From Takakia lepidozioides (taxonomy: Eukaryota > Streptophyta > Takakiopsida > Takakiales > Takakiaceae), in NCBI GenBank assembly GCA_030704615.1, contig CM060734.1:63318042-63382041 (forward strand): 64,000 nt of DNA, read 5' to 3'. The notes beneath the pieces are model-generated. The model was not told where the DNA came from, did no database searches, and saw nothing but the letters and a program-made list of their open reading frames with translations. Both the position numbers and the translations under genes were made by a program. Below, in pieces: positions 60,730 to 64,000 of this stretch (the first letter of the stretch is position 1; every line of letters starts with the position of its first letter).

Positions 60730-61115
60730 TTTCCCCTCCCGCTTTTGTTTGTTCTTTGGGAGAGAGGTAGTTCAGAGAGTGGGGTTTAGTGTGGAGGAGA
60801 AACGCACCTGCTGCTGAGCCCGAGGTGGTCGCAAGGCCCCAAGGAGTTTGCCCCAACACCGCTCCAACGCCCAAGGTAAGCACCGCCTCCTCCCTCACTT
60901 TCTGTCTTTCTTTCTTGCCCTAAGCACGGGCTGATGTCTCTCTCCCCTGTGTGGTAGGAATGCCACGCAGAGGCGCGACCTATCGAGCTGAAGAGAGAGA
61001 GAGCTATGGTGAGCGGGGGAGAGACGCCTTGCAGCGGCGGGGACCCGCGCCGCTGGTAGCCGCGACAGCACCGCAGCAGCTCGCTTCAAGCACCAGCAGC
61101 AGCAGAGGTACGTCA
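60730..61115 (+). pseudogene. Spliced-gene fragment (5' UTR, intron, start of coding)
   Basis: CGCCCAAG|GTAAGCACC ... GTGTGGTAG|GAATGCC defines a good intron at about 60875-60957. The ATG at 60961 opens MPRRGATYRAEERESYGERG, followed by a low-complexity Arg/Gln/Ser stretch and GCAGCAGAG|GTACGTCAG, a possible second donor near 61109. LINE DNA follows at once. It looks like the first exons of an unknown host gene, cut off. Confidence 0.4.
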
Positions 61116-61117
61116 GG

Positions 61118-61560
61118 GAAATTGCACTCTCCCTTTCCTCTCTACTTCTGTTTACTGTTCAAAGGTAGTCTTCATGCCTTGACTTTAAATTTAGGTCTGG
61201 TGCCAAGAGTGGGATAGACCCTTGAGCACATCCATGATGTCCTCCCCCATGTCACAGACTGGAAACAGGTTCAGGGAAGTTTTCTTCCTAACTTCATTTT
61301 CATCGGACAATTTTCTGGTAACAGACATGGCTTTGGACACTACACTCTCTAAGTCAGGTTTATCCAGCAAGGTCAAGACTTGCGGGTCCAGATTCAGATC
61401 CTTGAGAATCTCTTTTACTCTCTTCTCCCAGGGCTCACCCTGTTTGACATGGCGGTCATGTTTCCAAGATATAGAATCGATTAACTTAGGATATCTGGTG
61501 TTGGACATATGTTGCAGCTGAACCCACCATCTGACCTTGAATTTAGGGTGTCGGGAGCTT
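61118..61560 (-). pseudogene. LINE ORF2 C-terminal fragment
   Basis: The frame 61508-61191 starts MSNTRYPKLIDSISWKHDRH and continues EILKDLNLDPQVLTLLDKPD and NEVRKKTSLNLFPVCDMGED, homologous to 17948-18502. It is truncated near 61118 before the zinc-binding part. Confidence 0.8.
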
Positions 61561-63270
61561 AAAAGAGAGCAGCACAGAAGAGAGGGAAGATATTTTTTGT
61601 CATGTCAAGACAAAGACAGGACCCCTAGGATCGTTGTCATGAAAGAATAATCAGACATATCAGCCACTTAAGAGTGGCACCATCCATCAATCACCAAGCT
61701 TAGAAAATCCAAAATTACATCCATGCACAGTAACGTGTTCATGTCAGTATTATTCATAACCCAAACAGTATGCCACTGATGTTGATTGACCACCAGTCAT
61801 GATCATGATACACATTCAGAGGTATGGGTGGGGTGGCGGGTACTTGGCCATATTTTGGCCTTGATGTGGTGCAGGTCAAATAATCATACAAATTTATTGT
61901 CTGCAAGCTGTAATCCAAGCATGCTTACTAAAACCCCATGGGTGTCATGGAGGGTTTTCTCAAAAAAGAAAGGAACACCTGGATATCACAGATTTAAATA
62001 CCTTGCCTTGCCAATATTTGTTTAGACTGGTCTGCAGCACAGCTTGCCCCCACAGGGGAGGTGGATATGTCTGGTAAGTTTTCCAGACTACCCCTATACC
62101 TTTATTTCTTGCTATAGCTGAAAATCAAAGTTCATGACACAACAAGGTAAATATAAAGGACTGCACACATATCCTGTGACAGTATATGATACTGTCAGTA
62201 CACCCTTCACATCATTCCACATTTGACCATGTCATTACACCATGTCCAGGGGGTATTTCCACTTGACCATCCTGGCTGCCTCAAAAACCAGTTACCATTT
62301 ATATTACTGCCATATTTCAGTGTCAGCCGAATAGCCGCAGGCAGCAACTTCACCATCATAAACCAGGCTGTCACCACATAACAGAGGTTTTCCACTGGCT
62401 GGGCCGAAATAGCCCATCGTAGAAAGCATTACACTTGTTCTTGAAAAATCAAGGAAGGAAAGAGGTAGGATCAAGAAAAACCATAGAGTAGTTTAGTTTT
62501 TCAGCATTTTAAGATGAGTCCCTGGCAAGCGATTCCTTCCCCGGCTCTGCAATCCCACTTGGCATCCAGCAGCACCTAGACATCAGAATATTATGTGGAA
62601 GCCCTCACCTGTGCCCGTCCCAAAAACAACCACAACGCATTGTGAGTTAGTGAGGATGCACGAGGTGAGTAGCAGGCTTCCACACTTGCTATCGAGGTCA
62701 AATCCACTTCAATCTAAGCGCAGAGAATGCCAAAGCAAGCAAGGAAGCAAAACCAGCAGAAAAAAAACCTTTTTTTACTGTTTGGGGGAGAGTCGTCATC
62801 TCTCCACAAGCCTAACCATGCAGGGAGGACTCCGCCAACACCACAACACTGCTACCTTAACCAAAGCAAGGTCTTGCCAAGCACAAGAAAAAAAGAGCTT
62901 GGTCTCAAAAGGTAGGGTTTATAAAGGGAGGGAGAGAGACTTCCTTGTGCCGCCATTCATCAAAGATCCAAAGGAGGGCTCCTAGGGAAACGTCATAGGC
63001 ATGCAGGTGGTACCTCCACCATCACTGCCGTGGTTCCCTTGTGCAGCAAAAAAATAAACAATTGAGACAGGGAATCTTCTCCCATCTCTAAGCCACCGCC
63101 ATCGCATTAAAGAGCCCGCCCAGGCGTCGATCACAGGAGCCATAAACACTCAAGGATTGGCAGCTCAAGGTATCTGCAGCACGAGCACCATCGCTCCTCA
63201 CAAGCCGCCATTGCGCGCGCTCTCGCAGCGCAAAAAGAAAGACATTAGGGTTGCGCAAGGTTTTCCCCTG
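61561..63270. other. No recognised gene
   Basis: Frames up to 130 residues (62593-62985) with no familiar motif or repeat. Composition is ordinary for the region. It may hold decayed transposon or intergenic DNA. Confidence 0.4.
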
Positions 63271-63279
63271 TCTGGCCCA

Positions 63280-63560
63280 TCATTCATCCTTCTCAGGATG
63301 AAAAACATCCGCCAGTCTGTCCGCCCGACGGACGTTGTCTGTTTCTCATCCGTGGAAGATGGAAGACATCGTGCTTTCATCCTGTCTTGCACTCAACGGA
63401 TGTAGTCCGTATTTCATCTAGGTTAGATGAAAAAACATGGGGGGGTTTTTTTTACTTGTCTTGCCTGTATTTAGGTCCCGTCAGATGAAGTCCTTTTTTC
63501 ATCCAGGTTGGATTGAAAAAGTAGAAACTGACGGGAGTTTTGCAACTCATAGGTTTTTTA
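63280..63560. repeat. CATCC/GGATGAAA-rich segment
   Basis: Repeated GGATGAAAAAC, CATCC, TTTCATC and AGATGAAAA motifs in both orientations. It recalls the minisatellite at 1-270, but the spacing is irregular. Confidence 0.4.
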
Positions 63561-63709
63561 GTGAAAATATTTCACTAGGATTTTATTTTTTTAAATTTAT
63601 TTTGGATAAAAAAAAACATCCAAAATTCCCTGCAACCCAATTTTGCAATTTTTTTCAATTTCCTAAAAAATGGAAGTCGGGACAACAATTCCATAAGCCC
63701 AGTGTCCAG

Positions 63710-63746
63710 AGGGAGAGAGAGGGAGAGAGAGGGAGAGAGAGGGAGA
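63710..63746. repeat. (GGGAGAGA)n microsatellite
   Basis: Four to five copies of an 8-10 bp GA-rich unit directly before the long hairpin. Confidence 0.8.
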
Positions 63747-63750
63747 CATC

Positions 63751-63859
63751 AGGGGGCAACAAAGAAATGAAAAAAAGGTGGGGGGGGGAGTGACTGAGCA
63801 GCTGCTGCTGCTCAGTCACTCCGCCCCCCCACATTCTCTGTTTTTCTTTGTTGCCCCCT
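63751..63859. repeat. Long inverted repeat (hairpin)
   Basis: Arms of about 50 bp: AGGGGGCAACAAAGAAATG...GGGGAGTGACTGAGCAGC, and its near-perfect inverse GCTGCTCAGTCACTCC...CTTTGTTGCCCCCT, with a 3-4 base loop. It could be the core of a foldback element or a small-RNA precursor. Confidence 0.8.
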
Positions 63860-63895
63860 CTCTTGGGGAAACGAAAGGGACAGATCCTACCTCTG

Positions 63896-64000
63896 TCAGG
63901 GGTTGACGTTGGTAGTAAGACTTACCTTCACATATAGAATTAATCCGGGTTTTCCAGATATCCTCTACAAATCCCTTCACACAAGCATCAATTTGTTGTG
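63896..64000 (-). pseudogene. LINE 3' fragment at the window edge
   Basis: GACGTTGGTAGTAAGACTTACC and GGAATTAATCCGGGTTTTCC-like sequence followed by CAGATATCCTCTA match 17826-17925 closely. It continues beyond the window. Confidence 0.8.

Noticed and set aside
1-64000. CRISPR array, phage or bacterial defence system
   Set aside because: No regularly spaced identical repeats with unique spacers and no prokaryotic genes. All recognisable genes are eukaryotic transposon or plant-type sequences.

Overview
This window is plant-type nuclear DNA made almost entirely of nested transposable elements. I found no intact host gene, rRNA, CRISPR array or bacterial operon. It holds streptophyte-style Ty3/Gypsy elements (two chromoviruses and a Tat/Athila-like element), a CACTA/EnSpm transposase gene with an intron, a LINE, fragments of a PLS-type pentatricopeptide (PPR) gene and the first exon of ribosomal protein eS7. 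This points to a streptophyte with a large, repeat-rich genome. A charophyte alga, bryophyte, lycophyte or fern is plausible, but the species cannot be fixed from sequence alone.

The main discovery is a Ty3/Gypsy family whose polyprotein carries a C5-cytosine DNA methyltransferase between protease and reverse transcriptase, and a PHD finger at the integrase C-terminus. It is seen twice. The fuller copy is on the minus strand, about 54.96-46.7 kb. The second copy is broken into three pieces that join at matching residues: leader and gag (+, 0.9-3.37 kb), protease, methyltransferase and start of RT (-, 8.31-5.56 kb), and RT, RNase H, integrase and PHD (+, 21.78-24.84 kb). Both copies are dead from stops and frameshifts. 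Retrotransposon capture of DNMTs has been reported in dinoflagellates and a charophyte alga. The combination with a PHD finger deserves attention.

Layout. 0-0.84 kb: two minisatellites. 0.9-3.4: methyltransferase-Gypsy gag. 3.4-4.7: PPR fragment and a 136-bp tandem array related to PPR sequence. 5.2-5.56: end of a GC-rich-TIR transposon. 5.56-8.31: methyltransferase segment. 8.35-16.16: small CACTA-like element split by a young chromovirus (8628-15603, TSD CATAA). 16.35-21.78: GC-rich-TIR elements holding a decayed LINE. 21.78-24.84: RT to PHD of the broken Gypsy. 24.85-27.6: truncated second chromovirus. About 27.6-60.7: a large CACTA-type region (minus-strand TNP2 gene) split by a 13-kb Tat/Athila-like LTR element (30716-43799, TSD CATGC) and by the second methyltransferase-Gypsy, which lies between two almost identical 355-bp repeats together with captured gene fragments. 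58.4-60.05: a SET-like gene and proline-rich ORFs, perhaps further CACTA cargo. 60.7-64: LINE fragments, a spliced gene fragment, a long hairpin and repeats.

In the inferred model, the methyltransferase-Gypsy would combine a chromatin reader (PHD on integrase) with a DNA methylation writer. Most genes here are pseudogenes and act independently; they do not form a shared pathway.
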